Positions 18,209 to 26,310 of a stretch of 64,000 nucleotides of DNA are shown one piece after another. The notes under the pieces are model-generated. The model saw only the letters and a list, made by a program, of their open reading frames with translations. It ran no database searches and was not told the origin of the DNA. Source of the stretch: Lachnospiraceae bacterium (GTDB taxonomy: Bacteria; Bacillota; Clostridia; Lachnospirales; Lachnospiraceae). Position numbers and translations under genes: made by a program. Position 1 is the stretch's first letter. Every line of letters starts with the position of its first letter. The stretch covers positions 62,001-126,000 of the forward strand of contig SVEF01000007.1 of NCBI GenBank assembly GCA_015057585.1, written 5' to 3'.

Positions 18209-19665
18209 ATGCTCTTTGGCTCTGTTGTGACATCGCAACGGAGCTTTTTAAATACCTTTTTGTCCTGCATGGAAAGAAGTACACTGGAGTGAACCTGTGC
18301 ACCCGTAAGCTTTGGCAATTGTTCAAGAACAAGTGCCGCATCCGCATTCTTTGCTGCGTTTGCAGAAAGTGCAATCAGCATTTCGTCGGTATGCAGACGA
18401 GGATTCTTGCTGCCAAGGTAATTGGTTTTTAAGGTCTGGATCGGCTCTAAGGATTCCGGTGAGAGAACCTTTTCCTCTTTTCTGATTTCTGCCAGATATT
18501 TTAACGAATTCATCAGAGCTGCTGCGGAAGCACCGAGTAAATCGCCGGTCTTACCTGTGATGATAGTGCCGTCAGCGAGCTCAATGGCTACTGCAGGGGC
18601 ACCGGTTCTGGCTGCACGTTCCAAGGCCGGAGCTACCGGGTGACGGTCGGTAACAGAGAGCCCTTCCTTACTCATTAACAGTTCCAACTGTACGAGTTCG
18701 GATTGCTCATGGGAACCATCTGCCACACCGCCAAGTGCATTGTAATAGCGGCGGATAATTTCCTGATGGGAAGCTTCACGGCAGGCGTCGTCATCTATGA
18801 TACAGTTTCCAACCATATTAACTCCCATGTCGGTCGGCGAAGCATACGGGCTGGTGCCGAAAATTTTCATGAACATGGCATTTAACACCGGGAAAATTTC
18901 TACGTCGCGGTTATAATTAACGGTAGTAATACCATAGGCTTTTAAATGATACGGATCAATCATGTTAACATCGCTTAAATCTGCGGTGGCAGCCTCATAA
19001 GCTAAGTTGACCGGGTGGTCCAATGGGAGATTCCAGATAGGGAAGGTCTCAAACTTCGCATAGCCGGCACGGACACCGCGCTGGTGTTCGTGATATAACT
19101 GGGAAAGGCAGGTACACATTTTGCCACTGCCCGGCCCCGGTGCTGTTACAACGACTAACGGGCGGGAAGTTTCAATATAGTCATTTTTACCAAATCCTTC
19201 CTCACTTACGATGTATGGAACATTGGTCGGGTAGCCCGGAATCATGTAGTGGTGATATACCTTAATTCCCATGTTTTCCAGTCGTTTTTGGAAAACATTG
19301 GCGCTATGCTGGTTTGCATACATGGAAAGTACGACACTTCCGACATAGAGGTTGCGGGAACGGAATTCCTCGATTAAGCGGATGACATCCTTATCGTAGG
19401 TAATGCCAAGGTCGGCACGGATTTTGTTGCGTTCAATATCATCTGCGCTTACCACCATGACAATTTCTGCCTGATCGGCAAGCTGCATCAGCATCTGAAG
19501 CTTACTGTCGGCGGCAAAGCCCGGAAGGACACGTGCTGCGTGATAGTCATCAAACAGTTTTCCGCCGAATTCCAGATAGAGTTTGTTGTCAAATTTCTTG
19601 ATACGTTCCATGATGTGCTCAGACTGCATTTTCAAATACTTTTCATTATCAAATCCGATTTTCAT
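18205..19665 (-). CDS. DUF1846 family protein (UPF0371)
   Basis: A 486-aa cytoplasmic protein starting at 19665 after GGAGCGGGAAG. It begins MKIGFDNEKYLKMQSEHIME and includes VVVTAPGPGSGKMCTCLSQL and ALGGVADGSHEQSELVQLEL, both typical of the conserved DUF1846 family found across Firmicutes. Structures of this family resemble P-loop/phosphoribosyl enzymes, but no function is established. Convergent with the AraC gene, with a 4-bp overlap of the 3' ends. Confidence 0.9.
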   Translation of the reverse strand: MKIGFDNEKYLKMQSEHIMERIKKFDNKLYLEFGGKLFDDYHAARVLPGFAADSKLQMLMQLADQAEIVMVVSADDIERNKIRADLGITYDKDVIRLIEEFRSRNLYVGSVVLSMYANQHSANVFQKRLENMGIKVYHHYMIPGYPTNVPYIVSEEGFGKNDYIETSRPLVVVTAPGPGSGKMCTCLSQLYHEHQRGVRAGYAKFETFPIWNLPLDHPVNLAYEAATADLSDVNMIDPYHLKAYGITTVNYNRDVEIFPVLNAMFMKIFGTSPYASPTDMGVNMVGNCIIDDDACREASHQEIIRRYYNALGGVADGSHEQSELVQLELLMSKEGLSVTDRHPVAPALERAARTGAPAVAIELADGTIITGKTGDLLGASAAALMNSLKYLAEIRKEEKVLSPESLEPIQTLKTNYLGSKNPRLHTDEMLIALSANAAKNADAALVLEQLPKLTGAQVHSSVLLSMQDKKVFKKLRCDVTTEPKSI

Positions 19666-20077
19666 AATCTTCCCGCTCCTGTATCACCGTATGATGTGTT
19701 AAAATATAAAATCAAAATAACTATAGCACAATTTTTAGTGTTCCACAATATATTAAATTGCAAAAGGGAAGCGGAATTTATACCCATATTTTACTTTTTC
19801 TCCGATGGGTTCCCGTAAAACGAAGCGGCACACTTGCAGGATTTGCCGGTTTGGCGCCGGTTCCCGGCAGTCATGAGCAAAAACAACAAGACCGAAACTC
19901 AGCAGGCAGCGGGTGAGAAAGTTTACAAGAGGATGATACGAATAAAGTGCGAAGCAATATGCCGATATGAATACGACATGTTATTATACAAAGAGATTCC
20001 TGGAAAATAATTGACAGAATATTTATATTTTGATACTATAATAGTATAAAAATTTTATACAGCGGAGGAGTTAAATT
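19666..20077. other. Intergenic region, mostly featureless
   Basis: About 410 bp. The left part would hold the promoter of the reverse-strand DUF1846 gene, but I see no convincing box. A GC-rich palindromic stretch (GCCGGTTTGGCGCCGGTTCCCGGC) lies near 19846-19869. A 45-codon ORF at 19873-20010 has no ribosome binding site and was not accepted. The right end has a clear promoter listed separately. Confidence 0.5.
20011..20039 (+). promoter_or_regulatory. Promoter of the DUF898-like/GlsB-like pair
   Basis: TTGACA (20011-20016), 17-bp spacer, TACTAT (20034-20039), 38 bp upstream of the ATG at 20078. Confidence 0.75.
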
Positions 20078-20425
20078 ATGGAACCAAACGAAACAGAGAA
20101 TGTAACATTTGAGACACTGAGGGAATCAAAGTTTGATGCGTCTGTGCTGGAATTTGTGTTATATTCCATCGGAACAAGCCTGATTATTTCTTTTACATTA
20201 GGCATTGCGACACCATGGGCAGTATGTTTTATGTACAAATTCGTCATCAGCCACATTGTTTTAGACGGAAAACGTCTTGTGTTTGATGGTACCGGCGGAC
20301 AGTTATTCGGTAATTGGATTAAGTGGTTAATTTTCATTGTAATTACTTGTGGCATTTACAGTTTCTGGGTTGCTCCTAGATTGATTGACTGGATTGTAAA
20401 GCACACACATTTTGAAGAAGCATAG
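20078..20425 (+). CDS. DUF898-like small membrane protein
   Basis: A 115-aa protein with two membrane segments, near residues 28-53 and 88-103. It contains TPWAVCFMYKFVISHIVLDG, GTGGQLFGNWIKW and GIYSFWVAPRLIDWIVKHT, the repeating pattern of DUF898 (YjgN-like) proteins. The usual family has several such units; here there is one. ATG follows GCGGAGGAG. It is probably co-transcribed with the next small membrane protein, 29 bp downstream. Function unknown, possibly envelope stress. Confidence 0.75.
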   Translation: MEPNETENVTFETLRESKFDASVLEFVLYSIGTSLIISFTLGIATPWAVCFMYKFVISHIVLDGKRLVFDGTGGQLFGNWIKWLIFIVITCGIYSFWVAPRLIDWIVKHTHFEEA

Positions 20426-20454
20426 AAAATAATTGATAAAGGAGATTATAAATT

Positions 20455-20691
20455 ATGGGCGTTATTTTAAACATTGTAATTGATATTTTAATCGGTGCAT
20501 TGGTTGGTTGGGTTGCCGGCCTTATCATGAAGAGCAAAGGCGGTTTCTGGCGCAATGCGATTATGGGTATCCTTGGTGGTATCGTGGGTGGATTACTTCC
20601 ATTAGGAATCATTGGTTCTATCCTCGGTGCATGTCTTGTAATTTTCATTTATGAGAAGTTTATTGCAAAGGGCGGCAAGAAGAGAAGATAA
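20455..20691 (+). CDS. GlsB/YeaQ/YmgE family membrane protein
   Basis: A 78-aa protein of three glycine-rich hydrophobic helices (VIDILIGALVGWVAGLIM, AIMGILGGIVGGLLP, GIIGSILGACLVIFIYEKF) with a basic C-terminus. This is the transglycosylase-associated/GlsB small membrane family, widely found as stress-induced proteins. ATG follows AAAGGAG. It forms a two-gene unit with the DUF898-like gene and is followed by a strong terminator. Confidence 0.85.
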   Translation: MGVILNIVIDILIGALVGWVAGLIMKSKGGFWRNAIMGILGGIVGGLLPLGIIGSILGACLVIFIYEKFIAKGGKKRR

Positions 20692-20709
20692 GATTGTGAT
20701 TTTCCAAGG

Positions 20710-20740
20710 GGAGTGCCATTTTCGAATGCACTCCTTTTTT
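20710..20740 (+). terminator. Intrinsic terminator
   Basis: GGAGTGC (20710-20716) pairs with GCACTCC (20728-20734), then six T. Ends the DUF898-like/GlsB-like unit. Confidence 0.85.
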
Positions 20741-20915
20741 CATGCCATGCAGCTGTCCTTAAAACGCAGCTGCCATGCTCGTAGGGCTTGCTGGCAATGC
20801 GTTCTTTTGGCGTCATTCATAAACAGAAGCGCCCGTCCCGCAACTCGTCGGTCGGGACGAGAAAGAATATATAAGAATGTCACGGCATACTGCTACGCAG
20901 TATGCCGATGATTTT
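20741..20915. repeat. GC-rich cluster of hairpins
   Basis: No gene is seen. Inverted repeats follow one another: GCAGCTG twice near 20750-20775, GTCCCG...CGGGAC near 20838-20860, and GGCATACTGC/GCAGTATGCC at 20884-20905, the last followed by ATGA and a T-run (20910-20916) and so possibly a terminator. The stretch GCAACTCGTCGGT...GAGAAAGAATATATAAG resembles, loosely, the repeat copies at 10997 and 32625. Confidence 0.45.
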
Positions 20916-20929
20916 TTACCTATCACATT

Positions 20930-21826
20930 TTATTTTCGAACGAGATCAAGCCAACTGTACCGTTCCGGGTCTTCGTCATACGGAATGACAATTTTCCCCT
21001 CTCTCATGAGGTTGAGGAGTTTGGAGAAAATGGTCTGGGTTGCTTCAGCAATTTCTGAAAAACTGACCGGTTCCATGTTCATATATTGCCTTGCCAGCAG
21101 AACAGCATCAAGCGATGAATACGAGTGGAAAAAGGTAGTGAGAATCTGCTTGCGTGCCTGACCGCTGAATCCTTTCATAGCAGTGGCTAAGGTGGAATCT
21201 GAGATGTTTCCTTCACGGAGCAGGGCACGCAGTGTCTTGCTTTCCAGGGAAATGATTGCCGAGTTGCAGGTTTTTATCAATAAATAATGTTCATGTTCCG
21301 GTCCCACAGCCAGTTCACCGTCGAATAAACTTGCTATAAAGAGCATATCCGGATCTTTCGCGGCTTTTTCTGCGGCTTTTTCTTCTTCACGTTTCTGATA
21401 AAGTTCTTCTGCCTCCTTCGGCATCATGGCGAGCAGCTTTTGTTCCGTCCGCATTTCATTTTCACCTGCCTGAATCTGCAGGGTACCAAGCAGATAAATC
21501 AGGAAAACCCATCCCTCTACGCCTCTGAGACCTTTGGCGGAATAACGCAGAAGTGCGAAATCCTCCACAAGTTTTGGTTCGTTGCCGTCTATGACAGCGA
21601 TAATCATATCGGAAAGATACTGATGATATGGGACGTCATCCCCAAAGTGCATGGCAACTTCCTCTAACTGGAGAAGCCCTTCCTTAAATGCAATGCGGTG
21701 AAGCTGCAGGAGGATATCGACGGCATTGATAAACAGGGAACAGTTGTGTTCCTTTTCTTCCGGACTCAGTGTTTCAAAGTTTTTGGCATGCAGCTGTAAT
21801 TCGTTGTAATAGAATTGATTCATCAT
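20930..21826 (-). CDS. Soluble protein combining MotA-like and FliG C-terminal-like segments
   Basis: A 298-aa protein. Start 21826 is chosen because AAAGGAG lies 5 bp upstream of ATGATG. Residues about 30-95 (IAFKEGLLQLEE, then IIAVIDGNEPKLVEDF) match the cytoplasmic part of MotA, where KEGLLALEE and VVDGTDPE are conserved, but no MotA membrane helices are present. Residues about 180-290 (ESKTLRALLREGNISDSTLATAMKG-type pattern, then MEPVSFSEIAEATQTIF) match the FliG C-terminal domain that contacts MotA. No flagellar genes are nearby. It may be a non-flagellar regulator; function is unknown. Confidence 0.6.
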   Translation of the reverse strand: MMNQFYYNELQLHAKNFETLSPEEKEHNCSLFINAVDILLQLHRIAFKEGLLQLEEVAMHFGDDVPYHQYLSDMIIAVIDGNEPKLVEDFALLRYSAKGLRGVEGWVFLIYLLGTLQIQAGENEMRTEQKLLAMMPKEAEELYQKREEEKAAEKAAKDPDMLFIASLFDGELAVGPEHEHYLLIKTCNSAIISLESKTLRALLREGNISDSTLATAMKGFSGQARKQILTTFFHSYSSLDAVLLARQYMNMEPVSFSEIAEATQTIFSKLLNLMREGKIVIPYDEDPERYSWLDLVRK

Positions 21827-21920
21827 TTGGTCTCCTTTCGGAAAATGTAACGACGTTAATAGTTGCACTTATTATATAACTTTGGTATGAGGTGTGCAAG
21901 AGAGGGGGAAAAGAGGGCGT

Positions 21921-21945
21921 AAAAAAGGGAGCCGGTGGGCTCCCT
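21921..21945 (-). terminator. Terminator of the SGNH hydrolase gene
   Basis: On the reverse strand GGGAGCCC pairs with GGCTCCC around a short ACC loop and is followed by six T. Confidence 0.8.
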
Positions 21946-21972
21946 GAACTGATTCATATTATAACCTAAAGT

Positions 21973-22650
21973 TTAATACGACCGGTTTCCAATCACATAC
22001 GCAATCATACTTGCGAGTAAAAACGCACCGGAGGCATTCGGATGAAGCATATCTTCCTGGTAAAGTGCATCCAGTTCTTCCGGATCCATTTTACTCCATT
22101 CCTCATGTAAATCGATGAGTGGGAGATTGTTTTTTTCTGCCAGTGCCCGGATATGCGGAATAATCTGCAACAGATACTTTTCCTGATGCTTTCTCCAGAT
22201 ACAGTTACGTACCGGAACCGGGGTGACGAGGTAAATCAGGGCATTCGGGGAAGCCTGACGCACTCCGTCGATGATATACTGGTAAAAGGTTTCGAACAAC
22301 GGCTCGAAAGAAATCATATTGTTGTACGGATCCTGAATATCCTCCGTGTCGTGCATTCCGTCTACAGCGTCATTTGTACCGAGCATGATGACATAGATAT
22401 CTCCGGCAATGGAGAGTGCTTCGTCATATTCCGGCTGTAAGACATACGGCAGACCGTAAGTACGACCGTCTTCAGCCTCCATCATGGTGACACAACTGCA
22501 TGTGACTCCTTCGTTGAATACAATGACTTCATCTCCCAAAAACTCCTGCAGAAGAGAAGGATAGTAAACAGAAGGGTCATCGCCTAACCCGAAACCCTCT
22601 GTAATACTGTCTCCGATACAAACAATTTTTATCTTTGCGTCTAAGTCCAT
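21973..22650 (-). CDS. SGNH/GDSL-type hydrolase
   Basis: A 225-aa esterase-like protein without signal peptide. Block I is CIGDSITEGFGLGD with the catalytic serine; block III is IMLGTNDAVDG; block V is MLHPNASGAFLLA, giving the Asp-x-x-His pair in relaxed form (EDMLHPN). Family members remove acyl groups from sugars or lipids; the substrate is not predictable. It lies 33 bp downstream of argG on the same strand, but an own terminator follows and functional linkage to arginine synthesis is unlikely. Confidence 0.85.
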   Translation of the reverse strand: MDLDAKIKIVCIGDSITEGFGLGDDPSVYYPSLLQEFLGDEVIVFNEGVTCSCVTMMEAEDGRTYGLPYVLQPEYDEALSIAGDIYVIMLGTNDAVDGMHDTEDIQDPYNNMISFEPLFETFYQYIIDGVRQASPNALIYLVTPVPVRNCIWRKHQEKYLLQIIPHIRALAEKNNLPLIDLHEEWSKMDPEELDALYQEDMLHPNASGAFLLASMIAYVIGNRSY

Positions 22651-22683
22651 AAAACCCCTGTTTTATCCTGAAAAGTAAAAGAT

Positions 22684-23907
22684 TTATTTGTTACCTTCCA
22701 TCATTATAGCACGAACCTTAAGGGAAAGTCCAAACAAATTTATAAAACCTTCGGCATCATGGTGGTCATAGAGTTCTCCGGTGGTGAAGGAAGCAATGCT
22801 TTCGTTGTACAAAGAGTATGGGGAAGTGGTTCCCTGCTTGATGATATTACCTTTGTAAAGCTTTAATTTTACTTCACCGGTGACATACTGCTGAGTGGAT
22901 TCTACGAATGCCTGCAGAGCCTCGCGCAGTGGAGTAAACCATTTTCCTTCGTAAACAACATCGGCATATTTGTCACCGATGCCTTTCTTGTAAGCCAGGG
23001 TATCACGGTCTAAAATGAGTTCCTCTAACTGGGTATGTGCTTCCATAAGTATTGTGCCGCCCGGTGTTTCATAAACGCCACGGGATTTCATACCAACGAC
23101 ACGGTTTTCTACGATGTCTACTATGCCGATGCCGTGCTTGCCGCCGAGCGTGTTCAATTCCTTTAAAATATCGGAAGCCTTCATCTGCTTGCCGTTTAAA
23201 GCAACCGGAGCGCCCTTTTCAAAGGTAAGGGAGATGCTTTCGCCTTCGTCCGGAGCCTTTTCAGGAGATACGCCAAGTACTAACAAGTGATCATAGTTTG
23301 GTGCGTTGGCAGGATCTTCGAGTTCCAGTCCTTCATGGCTGATGTGCCAGAGGTTACGGTCGCGGCTGTAGCTGTGACTCGCATCAAACGGAAGGTCAAT
23401 GCCGTGTTGTTTGCAGTATTCGATTTCATCTTCTCTCGACTGCATCTTCCAGGTTTCATTGCATCTCCAAGGAGCAATAATCTTTAAGTCCGGAGCCAGT
23501 GCCTTGATACCAAGTTCAAAACGTACCTGGTCGTTTCCTTTGCCGGTGGCACCGTGACAGATGGCAACGGCACCTTCCTTCTTTGCAATTTCCACTAACT
23601 TCTTTGCAATTAATGGTCTTGCCATGGAAGTACCGAGTAAGTATTTGTTTTCATAGACAGCCCCTGCCTTAACGCAAGGAATGGCATATTCATCTACGAA
23701 TTCATCTACAACATCTAAAATATAGAGTTTTTCCGCACCGGAGTATTTTGCTCTTTCTTCCAGACCGTCCAGCTCATTGCCCTGACCAACGTCGATGCAG
23801 CAGCAGATGACATCATAATCATAATTTTCCTTTAACCAGGGAATGATGGCAGTGGTATCAAGTCCTCCTGAGTATGCTAAAATTACTTTTTCTTTTCCGT
23901 TTTCCAT
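22684..23907 (-). CDS. argG: Argininosuccinate synthase
   Basis: A 407-aa ATP-dependent ligase joining citrulline and aspartate in arginine synthesis. The PP-loop ATP motif is [13 protein letters not shown] near residue 9, and further family motifs include [15 protein letters not shown] and [18 protein letters not shown] follows TAGGAGGAT. It is divergent from maf-argC and the argCJBD cluster. argH is not in the window. The promoter region upstream has AT-rich repeats that could bind ArgR. Confidence 0.97.
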   Translation of the reverse strand: MENGKEKVILAYSGGLDTTAIIPWLKENYDYDVICCCIDVGQGNELDGLEERAKYSGAEKLYILDVVDEFVDEYAIPCVKAGAVYENKYLLGTSMARPLIAKKLVEIAKKEGAVAICHGATGKGNDQVRFELGIKALAPDLKIIAPWRCNETWKMQSREDEIEYCKQHGIDLPFDASHSYSRDRNLWHISHEGLELEDPANAPNYDHLLVLGVSPEKAPDEGESISLTFEKGAPVALNGKQMKASDILKELNTLGGKHGIGIVDIVENRVVGMKSRGVYETPGGTILMEAHTQLEELILDRDTLAYKKGIGDKYADVVYEGKWFTPLREALQAFVESTQQYVTGEVKLKLYKGNIIKQGTTSPYSLYNESIASFTTGELYDHHDAEGFINLFGLSLKVRAIMMEGNK

Positions 23908-23963
23908 TGTATTATCCTCCTAAATTGAATTTTATGAATCGTCTAATTTATAAATATGCACAT

Positions 23964-23992
23964 AATATACATCATAATGCAAATTTATGCAA
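23964..23992 (-). promoter_or_regulatory. Promoter of argG
   Basis: Reverse strand: TTGCAT (23987-23992), 17-bp spacer, TATATT (23964-23969). Between it and the start codon lies TGAATTTTATGAAT (23927-23940 region), similar to ARG-box half sites, so ArgR control is plausible. Confidence 0.6.
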
Positions 23993-24019
23993 TAGTTTTT
24001 TTGAAAAAAATTCAAACTC

Positions 24020-24048
24020 TTGCATACGAACCGGCTTTGGGCTACAAT
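24020..24048 (+). promoter_or_regulatory. Promoter of maf
   Basis: TTGCAT (24020-24025), 17-bp spacer, TACAAT (24043-24048), 46 bp upstream of the maf ATG. Confidence 0.65.
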
Positions 24049-24094
24049 AAAGAGAAACGTGATTACTTAATATAAGGAAAGAAGGGAGAAAAAT

Positions 24095-24685
24095 ATGAAG
24101 TACAGAATTATTTTGGCATCGGGATCTCCAAGAAGGAAAGAACTCCTGACACAAATCGGTGTCACATTTGAAATAAAGACGAGTGAAAAGGAAGAAATCA
24201 TTACAAGCAGCAATCCGAAGGATGTGGTCAAAGAACTGTCTGCCATGAAGGCAAAGGATGTTGCAGAAGGAATTGAAGGCCCGGCCGTGATTTTAGGTGC
24301 GGATACCGTGGTGGCTTATGATGGGAAAATCCTTGGTAAACCAAAGGACAGAGAAGATGCGGTACGCATGATTTCAAGCTTTGCCGGGGATGAGCATAAC
24401 GTGTACACGGGTGTGTGTATATTAATAAAGGAAGCGGACGGTTCGGTCCGTGAGATATCCTTTGCCGAGGGGACAAAAGTATTTGTCTACGGAATGACGG
24501 AACAGGAAATTTCGGATTATGTAGACAGTGGTGAGCCAATGGACAAAGCGGGGGCATATGCCATCCAGGGGAAATTTGCACCGTACATCAAAGAGATTGC
24601 CGGGGACTATTACAATATTGTCGGATTTCCGGTTGCGGGCATTTATCAGCGTCTGAAAGAGGCTGGAATAAATATTTGTGAATAA
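24095..24685 (+). CDS. maf: Maf-like nucleoside triphosphate pyrophosphatase
   Basis: A 196-aa protein of the Maf/YhdE family, which hydrolyses non-canonical or excess nucleotides (dTTP/UTP type) and is linked to septum formation. Motifs: LASGSPRRKELL at residue 7, ILGADTVVAYDGKILGKP, and GAYAIQGKFAPYIKEIAGDY. ATG follows GAAGGGAG. It sits divergently from argG and 84 bp before argC; its stop codon lies inside a TGAATAATATTCA palindrome of the argC control region. Confidence 0.93.
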   Translation: MKYRIILASGSPRRKELLTQIGVTFEIKTSEKEEIITSSNPKDVVKELSAMKAKDVAEGIEGPAVILGADTVVAYDGKILGKPKDREDAVRMISSFAGDEHNVYTGVCILIKEADGSVREISFAEGTKVFVYGMTEQEISDYVDSGEPMDKAGAYAIQGKFAPYIKEIAGDYYNIVGFPVAGIYQRLKEAGINICE

Positions 24686-24728
24686 TATTCAAAAAATACT
24701 TGCATAAATAATCGCGATTATGTATAAT
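24679..24728 (+). promoter_or_regulatory. argC promoter with candidate ArgR operators
   Basis: TTGCAT (24700-24705), 17-bp spacer, TATAAT (24723-24728). The spacer carries the perfect palindrome ATAATCGCGATTAT (24708-24721). Just upstream is TGAATAATATTCA (24679-24691), very close to the ARG-box pattern TGAAT-AT rich-ATTCA. Arginine-dependent repression by ArgR at these sites is likely. Confidence 0.65.
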
Positions 24729-24769
24729 TATGAAAAATGAATCTATCAATGCATAAGGAGACAAGAGAT

Positions 24770-25810
24770 ATGATTAAAGTAGGTATTATCGGTTCGACCG
24801 GTTATGCGGGACAGGAACTGGTACGACTTTTGTTACAGCACAAAGAAGCAGAGATTGTCTGGTATGGTTCCAGAAGTTATATTGATAAAAAATATGCGGA
24901 TGTGTACCGGAATATGTTTCAGCTGGTGGAGAATGTGTGTCTGGATGATGACATGGAGGCACTGGCAGAGAAAGCGGATGTAATTTTTACGGCAACACCG
25001 CAGGGGTTTTGTGCTTCGATTGTCAGTGAGGATGTGTTGAAAAAGACAAAAATCATTGATTTATCGGCAGATTTCAGAATCAAGGACGTAAGTACCTACG
25101 AGCAGTGGTATGGCATTACCCATGTAAGTCCACAGTTTATTGGGGAAGCGGTGTATGGACTTCCGGAACTCAATCGGGAAAAAATAAAAGGAGCGAGACT
25201 CCTTGCCAATCCGGGCTGTTATCCGACCTGTTCTACACTAAGCATTTATCCGCTGGCAAAGGCCGGACTGATTGATTTGAATACACTTATCATTGATGCG
25301 AAATCCGGTACATCCGGAGCGGGACGTTCCGCAAAGGTTGACAATCTGTATTGTGAGGTCAATGAAAACATCAAGGCGTACGGCGTGACATCGCACCGTC
25401 ATACACCGGAAATTGAAGAGCAGTTAACGTACGCGAGCGGGGAAAAGGTATTGTTAAACTTCACACCTCATCTTGTACCGATGAACCGGGGCATTTTGAT
25501 TACGGCATACGCAACTTTAAAGAAGCCGGTCAGTTATGAGGAAGTGAAGCGGATTTACGACGATTGTTATAAGGACGAATACTTTGTACGCGTGCTTGAG
25601 AAAAATGTGTGTCCGGAGACCCGGTGGGTGGAAGGTTCCAATTTTGTCGATGTCAATTTTAAGATTGACGAGAGAACCAACCGCGTGATTATGATGGGAG
25701 CCATGGACAATCTGGTAAAGGGAGCTGCCGGTCAGGCCATCCAGAACATGAATCTGATGTTTGGACTTTCAGAGACGGAAGGCTTACAACTGGTACCGAT
25801 GTTCCCGTAA
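24770..25810 (+). CDS. argC: N-acetyl-gamma-glutamyl-phosphate reductase
   Basis: A 346-aa NADPH-dependent reductase, third step of arginine synthesis. Start ATG 24770 (IKVGIIGSTGYAGQELVRLL) fits the AAGGAG at 24755; the upstream ATG 24737 has no box. The NAD(P)-binding GSTGYAGQE and the catalytic cysteine in LANPGCYPTCS are visible, as is SGAGRSAKVDNLYCEVNEN. First gene of the argC-GNAT-argJ-argB-argD cluster. Confidence 0.97.
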   Translation: MIKVGIIGSTGYAGQELVRLLLQHKEAEIVWYGSRSYIDKKYADVYRNMFQLVENVCLDDDMEALAEKADVIFTATPQGFCASIVSEDVLKKTKIIDLSADFRIKDVSTYEQWYGITHVSPQFIGEAVYGLPELNREKIKGARLLANPGCYPTCSTLSIYPLAKAGLIDLNTLIIDAKSGTSGAGRSAKVDNLYCEVNENIKAYGVTSHRHTPEIEEQLTYASGEKVLLNFTPHLVPMNRGILITAYATLKKPVSYEEVKRIYDDCYKDEYFVRVLEKNVCPETRWVEGSNFVDVNFKIDERTNRVIMMGAMDNLVKGAAGQAIQNMNLMFGLSETEGLQLVPMFP

Positions 25811-25822
25811 AGGAGAAGAACA

Positions 25823-26284
25823 ATGGAAAAGGACATGATTACATATGAAGTGATGACACCGGAGCATTATGAAGGTGTGTATGCCCTGTGGATGACGATT
25901 AAAGGCTTTGGAATCCGGAGTATTGATGATTCAAAAGAGGGTGTGGAAAAGTTTTTACGACGCAATCCGACGACCAGTGTTGTGGCAAAGGACTCAGAGA
26001 AAATTATCGGAAGCATTCTCTGCGGACATGACGGCAGAAGGGCAAGTTTTTATCATGTCTGTGTGGCGGAAAACTACCGTAAGCAGGGAATCGGAAAGAA
26101 GATGGCAGCATTTGCCATGGAGGCGTTAAAAAAGGAAGGAATTAATAAGGTTGGTCTGCAGGCGTTTAAGACAAACGAAGCCGGAAACAAGTTTTGGAGA
26201 AAATTAAACTGGGCAGAGCGCGTGGACTTAAATTATTATGACATGCCGCTTAATGAGGAGAATATTACAACGTTTAACAAATAA
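25823..26284 (+). CDS. GNAT family N-acetyltransferase
   Basis: A 153-aa GCN5-related acetyltransferase. The acetyl-CoA pyrophosphate loop is VAENYRKQGIGKKMAAFAM, preceded by the beta-bulge strand YHVCV. ATG follows AAAGGAGAAG, and it lies 12 bp after argC and 27 bp before argJ. Since argJ can supply acetylglutamate by recycling, this protein could be an extra glutamate acetylase or an unrelated modifier; the position is suggestive only. Confidence 0.85.
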   Translation: MEKDMITYEVMTPEHYEGVYALWMTIKGFGIRSIDDSKEGVEKFLRRNPTTSVVAKDSEKIIGSILCGHDGRRASFYHVCVAENYRKQGIGKKMAAFAMEALKKEGINKVGLQAFKTNEAGNKFWRKLNWAERVDLNYYDMPLNEENITTFNK

Positions 26285-26310
26285 GTAATGGGAGAACAGG
26301 AGGCAGAGCG

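Noticed and set aside
19873-20010. A 45-codon ORF (MSKNNKTETQQ...) before the DUF898-like gene
   Set aside because: No ribosome binding site, and composition and position suggest chance; the clear promoter for the next gene lies just after it.
20930-21826. A genuine flagellar FliG or MotA gene
   Set aside because: It lacks the MotA membrane helices and the FliG N-terminal and middle domains, and there are no flagellar neighbours.
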